DNA of 6,578 bases from Candidatus Rokuibacteriota bacterium (GCA_016179165.1 JACORX010000346.1:1-6578); one strand, 5' to 3'. Counted from the first letter of the stretch, positions 1 to 5,360 are shown. The notes: generated by a model from the sequence alone, not told the origin. Translations and numbers: made by a program.

Positions 1-700
1 AACAGGGGCCGGCCAGCGTCCCGGGCACGAACAGCAGGATGCACAGCATCATCAGCAGCTCGACGCTGATGAGCAACATGCCGATGCTCATTCCGGCGCG
101 CAGCGGAATCGTGTAGATGGGGAACGGCTTGCCGCGCAGGCTGGCAAAGGCGGCGCGCGAGTTCGCGAACGTGTTCACGCGGATGCCGAACCAGGCCACG
201 CCGTAGCTGCCCCCGATGCCGACCAGGCTGAAGAAGAGGATGATCGCGACCTGCCCGCCCGAGAAGTGCTGAAGCACGCCGAAGTAGAAGGTCACGATTA
301 CCGCGATGAAGACCCACAGGATAATCAGGAACTTGCCCTGGGTGACCAGGTACGTCTTGCAGGTCTCGTAGATCAGCTCCGAGATCTCCAGCATGGAGCG
401 GTGTACCGGCAGGACCTTGAGCTGCTTGAAGATCACCATGCCGAACCCGAGACCGAGGAGGCAGACGAGCAGGCCCCACTGGAGGAGAGAGCGGCCGGTC
501 ATGCCGCCGAAGCTGACCTGGGAGAGGTCCGGGATCTTGAGGTTGGCCTCGCCACCTCCCTGGCGCTGAGCGGGGGCGGCGGGGCCCTGGGCCCAGGCGA
601 CGTCGAGCGCCGAACCGGCCAGCGCGGCCAGGAGGACCAGGGCCAGGAGCACCGGCAAGACCCACACGGCGCGCCGGTGCGTTTCGGGGGTTCCGCTCAT
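1..700 (-). CDS. hppA: Membrane-bound ion-translocating pyrophosphatase, N-terminal part (cut by window edge)
   Basis: This gene encodes an integral membrane pyrophosphatase that hydrolyses PPi and pumps H+ and/or Na+ across the cytoplasmic membrane. Only the first 233 codons are present; the family is usually about 670-800 residues. Residues 11-37 look like a signal peptide or first helix (LLALVLLAALAG, then a VAWAQG cleavage-like end). Hydrophobic segments follow at about 72-91, 124-143, 151-171 and 207-226. Recognition rests on family-typical stretches such as HRSMLEISELIYETCKTYL (100-118), IRVNTFANSRAAFASLRGKP (173-192) and AGMSIGMLLISVELL (202-216). The catalytic PPi/Mg-binding motifs and the residues that decide K+ dependence lie beyond the window, so ion specificity cannot be called. 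The ATG at 700 is chosen because GAGGAG lies 8 nt upstream (714-709). It diverges from the lyase gene and has its own promoter at 788-760. Confidence 0.93.
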   Translation of the reverse strand, partial: MSGTPETHRRAVWVLPVLLALVLLAALAGSALDVAWAQGPAAPAQRQGGGEANLKIPDLSQVSFGGMTGRSLLQWGLLVCLLGLGFGMVIFKQLKVLPVHRSMLEISELIYETCKTYLVTQGKFLIILWVFIAVIVTFYFGVLQHFSGGQVAIILFFSLVGIGGSYGVAWFGIRVNTFANSRAAFASLRGKPFPIYTIPLRAGMSIGMLLISVELLMMLCILLFVPGTLAGPC

Positions 701-736
701 GTGTGAATCTCCTCGATCACTGGGGATATCAGCGCC

Positions 737-751
737 TGCCGCACCGCGGCA
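737..751 (-). other. Hairpin in the hppA leader
   Basis: A perfect 6-bp inverted repeat, TGCCGC / GCGGCA, with a 3-nt loop lies between the predicted hppA transcription start and its ribosome binding site. It is too short and too far from the start codon to assign a regulatory role; it may only stabilise the leader. In GC-rich DNA such short stems also arise by chance. Confidence 0.3.
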
Positions 752-759
752 ACCATTCT

Positions 760-788
760 CTTATGCCCATCTTTGCGGCGCGAGTCAA
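760..788 (-). promoter_or_regulatory. Sigma70-like promoter for hppA
   Basis: Read on the minus strand, TTGACT (788-783) and CATAAG (765-760) are separated by exactly 17 bp, matching 5/6 and 4/6 of the consensus boxes. Transcription would start near 753, giving a leader of about 50 nt that contains the 737-751 hairpin and the GAGGAG ribosome binding site. This is a prediction from spacing and sequence only. Confidence 0.6.
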
Positions 789-803
789 GCCTTCCGGACC
801 CGC

Positions 804-833
804 TTGCCCGGGGGCCGCGTCGTCGTCTATCCT
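804..833 (+). promoter_or_regulatory. Possible promoter for a leaderless transcript of the MalY-like gene
   Basis: TTGCCC (804-809) and TATCCT (828-833) are 18 bp apart, each 4/6 to the sigma70 consensus. The -10 box ends 8 nt before the A of the best ATG (842), so transcription would begin at or within a base or two of the start codon. There is no Shine-Dalgarno sequence in the pyrimidine-rich stretch before that ATG, which agrees with a leaderless message. Confidence 0.45.
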
Positions 834-841
834 TCCATCCC

Positions 842-2014
842 ATGCCCTACGACTTCGACCCTGTCATCGACCGCCGCGGCACCGAGAGCAACAAGTGGCA
901 CAAGTTCCCGCCCGACGTCCTGCCCCTCTGGGTCGCCGACATGGACTTCCCCTCGCCCGAGCCCGTGATCCGGGCGCTTCGCGAGCGGGTGGAGCACGGC
1001 ATCTTCGGCTACGGCGTCGAGCAACCGGAGTTCCACGAGGTGATGTGCGACCGGCTGCTCAAGCGCTACGGCTGGAAGGTGGGGCCGGAGGCCCTGGTGC
1101 TGATGTCCGGCGTCATCGCCGGCTTCAACGTCGCCGCCCGCGCGTTCGCGAACCCCGGCGACGGCGTGCTGATGCAGCTGCCCGTCTACCCGCCGATCTT
1201 AAGAATGCCCGACAACGTGGGGATGTCGCGGGACGGCGCCGGCCTCACGCGAGGGCCCGACGGACGCTACACGATCGACTTCGACGCCTTCGAGCGGGCC
1301 GTCACGCCGCGCACGCGCATGTTCCTCCTCTGCAACCCCCACAACCCGGTCGGCCGCGTCTTCACTCGCGAGGAGCTGACCCAGCTGGCGGACATCTCCC
1401 TCCGGCGCGGCCTCATCATCTGCGCCGACGAGATCCACGGCGACCTGACCTACACGGGTCACCAGCACGTGCCGATCGCCTCGCTCGACCCCGAGATCGA
1501 GGCGCGCACCATCACGCTCATGGCCCCGAGCAAGACCTACAACCTGGCCGGGCTCAGGTGCTCGCTGGCCGTCATCCCGAACCAGGCGCTCAGGGAGAAG
1601 TTCGTGGCCTCCCGCCTGGACTTGGTCCAGACGCCGAACATCCTGGGCTACACGGCGATGCTGGCGGCGTACCGGGACGGGCAGCCCTGGCTGGACGAGC
1701 TCCTGCGCTACCTCGAGAACAACCGGGACTTTCTCGTGAATTATGTCCGGGCCAACTTCCCGGGGATCGAGGTGGGCGTGCCCGAGGGCACCTATCTCGC
1801 CTGGCTCGACTGCCGTCAAGCGCGCATCCCGAACAACGACCCGTTCACCTTCTTCCTCGAGACCGGCCGGGTGGCCTTCAATGACGGGGCGACGTTCGGG
1901 CGCGGGGGGCAGGGCTTCGTGCGTCTCAACTTCGGCTGCCCGCGCCGGCTGCTCGTACAGGGGCTCGAGCGTATCGGCCGGGCCCTCGGGCGCCTCACGC
2001 GCGGCGCGCCGTAG
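842..2014 (+). CDS. MalY/PatB-family PLP-dependent cystathionine beta-lyase or aminotransferase
   Basis: This is a fold-type I PLP enzyme of 390 residues, the usual length for the MalY/PatB group. These cytosolic enzymes cleave C-S bonds (cystathionine or cysteine to thiol, pyruvate and ammonia), and some act as aminotransferases. The N-terminus carries the subgroup signature WVADMDFPSP. Cofactor-site motifs are in order: CNPHNPVG with Asn165, ADEIHGDL with Asp196, SKTYNLAGL with the Schiff-base Lys231 (E. coli MalY uses Lys233) and VRLNFGCP with Arg361 for the substrate carboxylate. A TTG at 773 would add 23 residues without homologous character, so the ATG at 842 (MPYDFD) is preferred despite lacking a Shine-Dalgarno site. 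Substrate is not determined: methionine biosynthesis and sulphur amino-acid degradation are both possible. It is transcribed away from hppA and converges on the cupin gene. Confidence 0.9.
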   Translation: MPYDFDPVIDRRGTESNKWHKFPPDVLPLWVADMDFPSPEPVIRALRERVEHGIFGYGVEQPEFHEVMCDRLLKRYGWKVGPEALVLMSGVIAGFNVAARAFANPGDGVLMQLPVYPPILRMPDNVGMSRDGAGLTRGPDGRYTIDFDAFERAVTPRTRMFLLCNPHNPVGRVFTREELTQLADISLRRGLIICADEIHGDLTYTGHQHVPIASLDPEIEARTITLMAPSKTYNLAGLRCSLAVIPNQALREKFVASRLDLVQTPNILGYTAMLAAYRDGQPWLDELLRYLENNRDFLVNYVRANFPGIEVGVPEGTYLAWLDCRQARIPNNDPFTFFLETGRVAFNDGATFGRGGQGFVRLNFGCPRRLLVQGLERIGRALGRLTRGAP

Positions 2015-2026
2015 TCCGCCCGCGGG

Positions 2027-2527
2027 CTAGGAGCGCACCGTGTCGTTCATGCCCAGGGCGCGCTCGATCGCCACCACGTCCGTCGGCCGCTCGAAGGGCG
2101 CGGGGGGCGCCTGGCCGGCGGCGCGCGGCCGCCCGATCGCCTCGAAGAACCTCTCGAGCCCGGGCGGCGTCACGACCCAGAGCATCACGAGGTCCCCCGC
2201 CCCCTCGTTGATGATCTCGTGCTTGACGTCGTAGCCGAGCAAGCACGCGGTGCCGGGCACGAGCGCGTGCGTGTTGCCGTCCACGACCACCCTGCCGCGG
2301 CCGCGGAAGCAGATCTGCAGCTCCACCTGCTCGCCGTGCGAGTGCTCCCGGATGCGGCCGCCGGGCGCGATGCTCTGAAAGCCCATGGAGAGACCGTCGA
2401 AACCAGTGCTGCCGGGGAAGAGCGCGGGATCGGCGTGGCCGTTGGCGGGGACGGGCTGCCAGTACGACGGGCCCCGGCCCGGTTGGACGACGACGGCACG
2501 GCCTCGAATCGAGTCGGGTGAGCTCAT
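2027..2527 (-). CDS. Single-domain cupin protein
   Basis: A 166-residue protein with one small beta-barrel cupin domain. Motif 1 is HSHGEQVE (His62, His64, Glu69) and motif 2 ends in KHEIIN (His103), so all four usual metal ligands are present and a mononuclear metal site is likely. The neighbouring LVPGTACLLGYDVKHE stretch is the typical second cupin strand pair. Cupins of this size include dioxygenases, isomerases and ligand sensors; nothing here picks one. The N-terminal 35 residues and the C-terminal segment (PPGLERFFEAIGRP) flank the barrel. I place the start at the ATG at 2527 (GGGGGA just upstream, spacing 3 nt); the alternative ATG at 2551 has GGGAG practically touching it and would add 8 residues. 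It lies downstream of vapBC on the same strand but hairpins separate them. It converges on the MalY-like gene with 12 bp between stop codons, so a shared sulphur-related function is possible but unproven. Confidence 0.82.
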   Translation of the reverse strand: MSSPDSIRGRAVVVQPGRGPSYWQPVPANGHADPALFPGSTGFDGLSMGFQSIAPGGRIREHSHGEQVELQICFRGRGRVVVDGNTHALVPGTACLLGYDVKHEIINEGAGDLVMLWVVTPPGLERFFEAIGRPRAAGQAPPAPFERPTDVVAIERALGMNDTVRS

Positions 2528-2587
2528 GAGTCCCCCAAGCCTACACAACATCTCCCGGCAGCGGTAGCCAAGTTCATACCGGGGGCG

Positions 2588-2602
2588 TTACGGCTTCCGT
2601 AA
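2588..2602 (-). other. Short hairpin between vapC and the cupin gene
   Basis: TTACGG and CCGTAA form a perfect 6-bp stem with a 3-nt loop in the gap after vapC. With the longer stem at 2613-2632 it makes a tandem pair. No U-run follows in either direction, so it does not qualify as a standard intrinsic terminator. Confidence 0.35.
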
Positions 2603-2612
2603 GGACTCCAGT

Positions 2613-2632
2613 CTGAGAGTACCGACTCTCAG
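2613..2632 (-). terminator. 8-bp hairpin embracing the vapC stop codon (possible terminator or 3' stabiliser)
   Basis: CTGAGAGT and ACTCTCAG pair perfectly over 8 bp with a 4-nt loop. The TGA of vapC (2631-2629) sits inside the first arm of the stem on the vapBC mRNA. No poly-U tract follows, so Rho-independent termination would be weak; it could instead protect the 3' end or pause RNA polymerase before the cupin gene. Confidence 0.4.
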
Positions 2633-3036
2633 GTCGACTCCCGCTTGACGGCGCACAGGCGCAGCGGAGCGTGCCGGGCGATCGCGGTGAAGTCCCTGTC
2701 GCCTGTGAGCAACTCCGCATTCGCCGCAATGCACGTCTGCGCGACGATGCAGTCGACGGCACCCCGAACCGTGATCCCCCTGCGACGCAGCCGCCGGAAC
2801 AACGCAGCGGCCGCCACGTGGCCATCGACGTCCAGCTCGAGTACGGGGAGGCGCGCGAGCAGTGCGCGGGCGCGCTCGAAGTCGGCGTCAGCCCGAAACC
2901 CCTGCAGGACCTCGGTCAGGATCAGGGGCGTCAACCCGGCGTCCTGGGCCGTTAGGGCCCGGTCCAGGCGATCCACCTCGGGCGTCTGGGTCCCGTTGAA
3001 CCAGTCGGCCCAGACCGTGGTATCGACCACGATCAT
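2629..3036 (-). CDS. vapC: VapC-type PIN-domain toxin (ribonuclease)
   Basis: A 135-residue single PIN domain, the standard size for VapC toxins, which are Mg2+-dependent endoribonucleases that cleave tRNA or rRNA when freed from their antitoxin. The acidic residues expected for the active site are all visible: Asp5 (IVVDTTVW), Glu42 (LTEVLQGF), Asp95 (GAVDCIVA) and Asp113 in TGDRDF. It therefore appears intact and catalytically competent. The ATG overlaps the vapB stop as ATGA, giving translational coupling and the antitoxin-first order typical of the family. The RNA target cannot be predicted from the sequence. The stop codon is buried in a hairpin at 2613-2632. Confidence 0.93.
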   Translation of the reverse strand: MIVVDTTVWADWFNGTQTPEVDRLDRALTAQDAGLTPLILTEVLQGFRADADFERARALLARLPVLELDVDGHVAAAALFRRLRRRGITVRGAVDCIVAQTCIAANAELLTGDRDFTAIARHAPLRLCAVKREST

Positions 3037-3236
3037 CCGCGCACCCGGCGCCAGGCACCCACGTCACCCTCCCACGGCAGCTTTCCCTTCAGTCTGCGCA
3101 GCGCCCGGTACACAGTCCTTCGGGCCACCAACTCCCGCAGGGCGAGATCCACCGCCTGTCGCTTCGTCTTCGCGCCGCTCAGCTGCATGGCCTGCCTGAC
3201 AAGGCGCTCGTCGAGAACGATGTTCGTGCGGCCCAT
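3033..3236 (-). CDS. vapB: VapB-type antitoxin
   Basis: A 67-residue antitoxin for the adjoining PIN toxin. The N-terminus, MGRTNIVLDERLVRQAM, continuing through SGAKTKRQAVDLALRELV, is the beta-strand/helix/helix DNA-binding pattern characteristic of this VapB group. The C-terminal part (LKGKLPWEGD, about 49-58) resembles the toxin-wrapping tail of related antitoxins. The ATG at 3236 is preferred over one 8 codons upstream because AGAGGGGG precedes it with about 6 nt spacing and because family members begin with the RTN motif. The family normally binds its own promoter with VapC as corepressor; the inverted repeat at 3254-3284 is the likely target here. Confidence 0.92.
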   Translation of the reverse strand: MGRTNIVLDERLVRQAMQLSGAKTKRQAVDLALRELVARRTVYRALRRLKGKLPWEGDVGAWRRVRG

Positions 3237-3253
3237 CGCGTTCCCCCTCTCAC

Positions 3254-3284
3254 GATACACCTGATCAACCTTCTGAGGTGTATC
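3254..3284 (-). promoter_or_regulatory. Inverted-repeat operator upstream of vapBC
   Basis: GATACACCT (3254-3262) and AGGTGTATC (3276-3284) are perfect 9-bp inverted arms with a 13-bp spacer. Their centres lie 22 bp apart, about two helical turns, which suits binding of two antitoxin dimers on one DNA face. The site lies 18 bp upstream of the chosen vapB start. A -10-like TAGGAT (3287-3282, minus strand) overlaps the distal arm, though I see no good -35 box. Autoregulation by the VapBC complex is inferred from the family. Confidence 0.65.
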
Positions 3285-3456
3285 CTATCACGCCGGCCCG
3301 CTACTACAGCCCACAAGAGGCGAGAGTGCTCCGGGCGACGTGGACTGGAGCGCGCGCAGCGCCTCCTGAGGGGATAGGCAAGACGAAGGACATCCGCGGA
3401 GACGGTCGCCCCCCTCTTGATGGCCCTTCTGGGCTGATACGGACGTAGCTGAAAAC
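3285..3456. other. Intergenic stretch left of the tRNA fragment
   Basis: I see no convincing gene here. The DNA is GC-rich, with only a weak 5-bp stem around 3424-3438. If the tRNA fragment is an attachment scar, this is the chromosomal sequence that originally lay just downstream of the tRNA-Thr gene. Confidence 0.4.
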
Positions 3457-3503
3457 TGGAGCCGGGGGCGGGAGTCGGACCCGCGACCTACTGATTACGA
3501 ATC
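3457..3503 (-). repeat. 3' half of tRNA-Thr(CGU): probable integration attachment site
   Basis: On the minus strand this 47-nt stretch matches the second half of a bacterial threonine tRNA. It has a 7-nt anticodon loop TTCGTAA with anticodon CGT (3499-3497), the 3' arm of the anticodon stem TCAGT, variable loop AGGTC, a perfect 5-bp T stem (GCGGG/CCCGC) around loop TCCGACT, acceptor strand CCCCGGC, discriminator T and encoded CCA (3459-3457). Upstream of the loop the 5' anticodon-stem strand does not pair, and there is no D arm or 5' acceptor strand. The T loop has C where the near-universal T55 sits. A fragment that runs exactly from the anticodon loop to the 3' end is what tyrosine integrases leave at the far end of an inserted element, so I read it as attL or attR. 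The intact tRNA-Thr gene is not in the window. Confidence 0.75.
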
Positions 3504-3677
3504 CCGCTCCAGAGCAAACTCACCAGGATCAAGAACACCCAAGCGAGCAAACAGACGACCCTTCCGCATGACGACACGTCCGGATGGCGCGGGGTGGATC
3601 GTCCACCTTTGGCACCAGCTTGGCACCACCTTCGCCAGCACCATCGGTAGCCAATCCACTGCGGAGATCAGAGCTTC
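3504..3677. other. Gap between tRNA fragment and deaminase-like gene; possible integrase debris
   Basis: No gene is certain here. TTGGCACCA occurs twice as a direct repeat (3609-3617 and 3620-3628). On the minus strand one frame reads ATDGAGEGGAKLVPKVDD and an adjacent frame reads FARLGVLDPGEFALERDS, ending in a TAA that lies in the tRNA anticodon loop (3497-3495). Either could be the worn 3' tail of an integrase or other element gene that ended at the attachment site, but no catalytic motif survives to prove it. Confidence 0.3.
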
Positions 3678-4283
3678 CTATCCACGTCTCCGTTTGGGAG
3701 CGCCTCCTCCTGGGCGGCGCCTCGGGTAGGGCGTCACCTGGCGCACATACGTGCTCAGGGCGCGGGCCACACGGGTATCGACCGGCGAAGTCACCTTGTA
3801 GAGGATCAGCTGGCAAACGAGATCCTCCCCGGGCACAAACTCAAGGGGCCACGGCCCGTGGTTGTATAGATCGAGGGTAATCCGCCCAGACCAGGCAGGG
3901 TGGATGTGCGGCGCTGTGATGTGCACGGCCAGGCCCGCCCTGGCCAGACTACTCTTTCCCTGAACGTTGGTAGCGAGCCCCGGGGGAAGTGTTACCTCCT
4001 CCAGCGTGAACGCCAGGCGGAACTCTCCCGGAGGAAGCCGGAAGATTGGCCCACCGCTGAGGAAACCTCCTTTGGATGCGTCCTCGATTTCCACGTGATC
4101 GGTCGGATCGAAGCCGCGAGCCGGCTGAACAACGATCCCAGGGCTGGGCTTCAATCTCGCGAAGACGTGCCCGAGGCGGAGGTCAATCGACGACAGGCCG
4201 ATCTGGCTCTCGCTGATATCGGGATCGAAACGTAAGTGCTTCTTTTTCCAGGTCGCAACGAGATCCGGATAGGAAAGGATCAA
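3678..4283 (-). CDS. dCTP deaminase / dUTPase-fold protein with altered active site
   Basis: A 201-residue member of the Dcd/Dut trimeric beta-barrel family; true Dcd converts dCTP to dUTP on the pyrimidine deoxynucleotide route. Start MILSYPDL and IGLSSIDLRLG (28-38) are typical Dcd N-terminal motifs, and GKSSLARAGLAVHITA (109-124) is the nucleotide-binding core with Ser111, Ser112, Arg115 and Ala124 at the same numbers as in E. coli Dcd. Two changes stand out. The general-base Glu138 of E. coli Dcd (context LEFYN) is Asp138 here (LDLYN), and the preceding IDP has become IHP (His128). The C-terminus is a short basic tail, RRRPGGGAPKRRRG, instead of the usual active-site lid. It starts with TTG immediately after the TGA of the upstream gene, with GAGG about 6 nt ahead, so the two are translationally coupled. 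It could be a slow or retuned deaminase, a dUTPase-like hydrolase or a nucleotide binder. Phages and islands often carry such enzymes. Confidence 0.8.
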   Translation of the reverse strand: MILSYPDLVATWKKKHLRFDPDISESQIGLSSIDLRLGHVFARLKPSPGIVVQPARGFDPTDHVEIEDASKGGFLSGGPIFRLPPGEFRLAFTLEEVTLPPGLATNVQGKSSLARAGLAVHITAPHIHPAWSGRITLDLYNHGPWPLEFVPGEDLVCQLILYKVTSPVDTRVARALSTYVRQVTPYPRRRPGGGAPKRRRG

Positions 4284-4607
4284 TCAGGCCTCGACCTGGC
4301 CCACCTTGAGCAACCATTCCCGCGGAACGAGAACGGGATTGCTCTGCGAGAGAATGTCGCCTCGGAACAGCACCGCCACCTTGCCGTTGGCCGTATTCAG
4401 GATTACGGCGCGAACGAGCCCGCGGTCCGGCGCCTCCCCAGGCTTGATGTCCGCCCGCGGAATGAACCCGAAGATCGTCTCTCGCTCTCCGACGTTCACT
4501 TCAATCTTGACGCTCTGCTCGGACGGAAAGATCCCGCCTTTGAGCTCGCACGGAATCCACACTACCGCTCCTGCCTTGAGGTCCCCGGCGCGGATGGTTG
4601 ACAGCAT
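4284..4607 (-). CDS. Hypothetical 108-residue beta-rich protein coupled to the Dcd-like gene
   Basis: I do not recognise this family. The protein (MLSTIRAGDLKAGAVVWIP to LLKVGQVEA) has no signal peptide or membrane segment. It alternates short hydrophobic strands and turns (VVWIPCEL, VKIEVNV, ETIFGFIP, LVRAVILN, KVAVLFRG), suggesting a small all-beta fold such as an SH3-like or OB-like barrel. It has one cysteine (Cys30 region) and no evident catalytic motif. The ATG at 4607 is chosen over one ten codons upstream because GGAGG lies 4 nt before it. The TGA stop is followed directly by the TTG start of the Dcd-like gene, so the pair is probably one operon and the product may act with that enzyme. 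The ribosome binding site falls inside a fragment of an unrelated LamG-type gene (4607-4705). Confidence 0.72.
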   Translation of the reverse strand: MLSTIRAGDLKAGAVVWIPCELKGGIFPSEQSVKIEVNVGERETIFGFIPRADIKPGEAPDRGLVRAVILNTANGKVAVLFRGDILSQSNPVLVPREWLLKVGQVEA

Positions 4608-4705
4608 TGACCCTCCAGGGTTTGGGGCGTCGCACAACTGACAATATCATTCACATTGCCATCTCCAGGCCACCAGCCCACTAAATCAGCTGGAGGTGGA
4701 ACACG
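4607..4705 (-). pseudogene. Remnant of a LamG/concanavalin-like lectin-domain gene
   Basis: One minus-strand frame reads VPPPADLVGWWPGDGNVN, then DIVSCATPQTLEGQ. The run LVGWWPGDGN-x-ND is the highly recurrent opening of LamG-type (concanavalin A-like) domains in secreted bacterial proteins, normally followed by a G-rich loop, NGTL and a long beta-sandwich. Here the similarity stops after about 33 residues; the frame soon ends and nothing of the sandwich follows. No start or secretion signal is visible upstream. I interpret it as a fragment of a once larger surface or secreted protein, cut by a recombination junction near 4607. Recognition is from memory of the motif and not from a search. 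Confidence 0.5.
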
Positions 4706-5139
4706 GGATTCCCCTGCGGCAGGCACAATGAGAGGATAGCCAACACTAGCACCCTCCGACGGGGGTTGCCTCTTCCGTGCGCCTCGGCACGGCGACATAA
4801 GATGACAGACTCGGACGCTGCCGCCCCAGGAGCCCGATGCCACAGCGCGCATTAGCCTTGATCGGCAAATCCTGGACCGCGCCGAACGGGGGTCTCCTCC
4901 GGTGAGCGCCTCCAACTGCTCGCCGCCGCGTGGGCGACTTGCCTCGTCGACAATTTGGCCACGGCCCCTGGAGGGGAGTTGGCTCCGTGCTCCGCTGTCT
5001 ATTCCGGGGCGCACCCCTTGCGGCGCTACCCGTGGCCCGGGCCCCACAAGAACTGCCGATCAAGGTTAGCAGCCACCTCGCGCGCCCACCACGCCCGCCC
5101 AGTTGAGCGGCATGCTATGCTGGCACACAGCCGCCGTCA
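4706..5139. other. Gene-poor stretch, no supported feature
   Basis: Open frames exist on both strands but their translations are rich in Arg, Pro, Gly and Ser with no recognisable domain, which is expected of random GC-rich DNA. I see no convincing promoter, RNA gene or terminator. It lies between two pseudogene fragments and is best seen as decayed mobile-region DNA. Confidence 0.5.
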
Positions 5140-5169
5140 ACCGGCAAGTGGACCGGCAAGTGGACCGGC
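5140..5169. repeat. 12-bp tandem repeat, 2.5 copies
   Basis: ACCGGCAAGTGG occurs at 5140-5151 and 5152-5163, followed by a half copy ACCGGC (5164-5169). The array is short and exact. It lies just beyond the tail of the transposase remnant and is most simply a replication-slippage product. Confidence 0.7.
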
Positions 5170-5214
5170 CGGATCAGCGCTGAGAACGCCTCGGGGCACA
5201 GGCACGACGGCGGC

Positions 5215-5360
5215 GCCGGGCGCGGGTGGGGCGGGGCCGGGGCTCGGCCCTGAGATGCCCAGGTGCGCGAGGAGCTTCCGGATGACGACGGATCGTGCGG
5301 CGTGCCGATCAGACGCAGCGGGCCCCCACAGTGCAGTCACGCCAGAACGTCAATGGCAAA
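5215..5360 (-). pseudogene. Decayed C-terminus of an IS91-type transposase
   Basis: On the minus strand one frame reads FAIDVLA, a stop (TGA at 5339-5337), LHCGGPLRLIGTPHDPS, then after a frameshift near 5288 the next frame continues VIRKLLAHLGIS and a Pro-rich tail. This lines up with the C-terminal zinc-ribbon end usual in IS91-family transposases (FAxDVLxCPRCGGxxRxIAxIxDPxVIxxILxHLGLP). The expected CPRC has become stop-Leu-His-Cys by three point changes, so the gene is dead. The catalytic HUH/Tyr part is absent from the window, and element ends cannot be placed. It indicates past transposition into the candidate island. Confidence 0.6.

Noticed and set aside
266..706. Plus-strand open frame of 146 codons opposite hppA
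   Set aside because: It is antisense to the strongly supported hppA frame and its Glu/Gly/Ala-rich translation has no domain character.
1199..1819. Minus-strand open frame of 206 codons inside the MalY-like gene
   Set aside because: It is antisense to a gene with clear catalytic motifs and shows no recognisable protein family.
703..1884. Long Arg/Pro-rich plus-strand open frame overlapping the MalY-like gene
   Set aside because: It is the +1 shadow of the lyase in GC-rich DNA; only the other frame carries PLP-enzyme motifs.
3421..3440. Intrinsic terminator near the tRNA fragment
   Set aside because: The stem is only 5 bp with a G-U pair and no U-run follows on either strand.
3457..3530. 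A complete functional tRNA gene
   Set aside because: The 5' anticodon-stem strand does not pair and no D arm or 5' acceptor strand exists, so only the 3' half is present.
4562..5047. A 161-codon minus-strand open frame as an intact gene
   Set aside because: Only the last third (LamG-like motif) has protein character; the rest is compositionally random and has no ribosome binding site, so I report just the remnant.
5140..5169. CRISPR-like array linked to the Cas4-like nuclease
   Set aside because: The copies are 12 bp, contiguous and without spacers; this is a slippage repeat.
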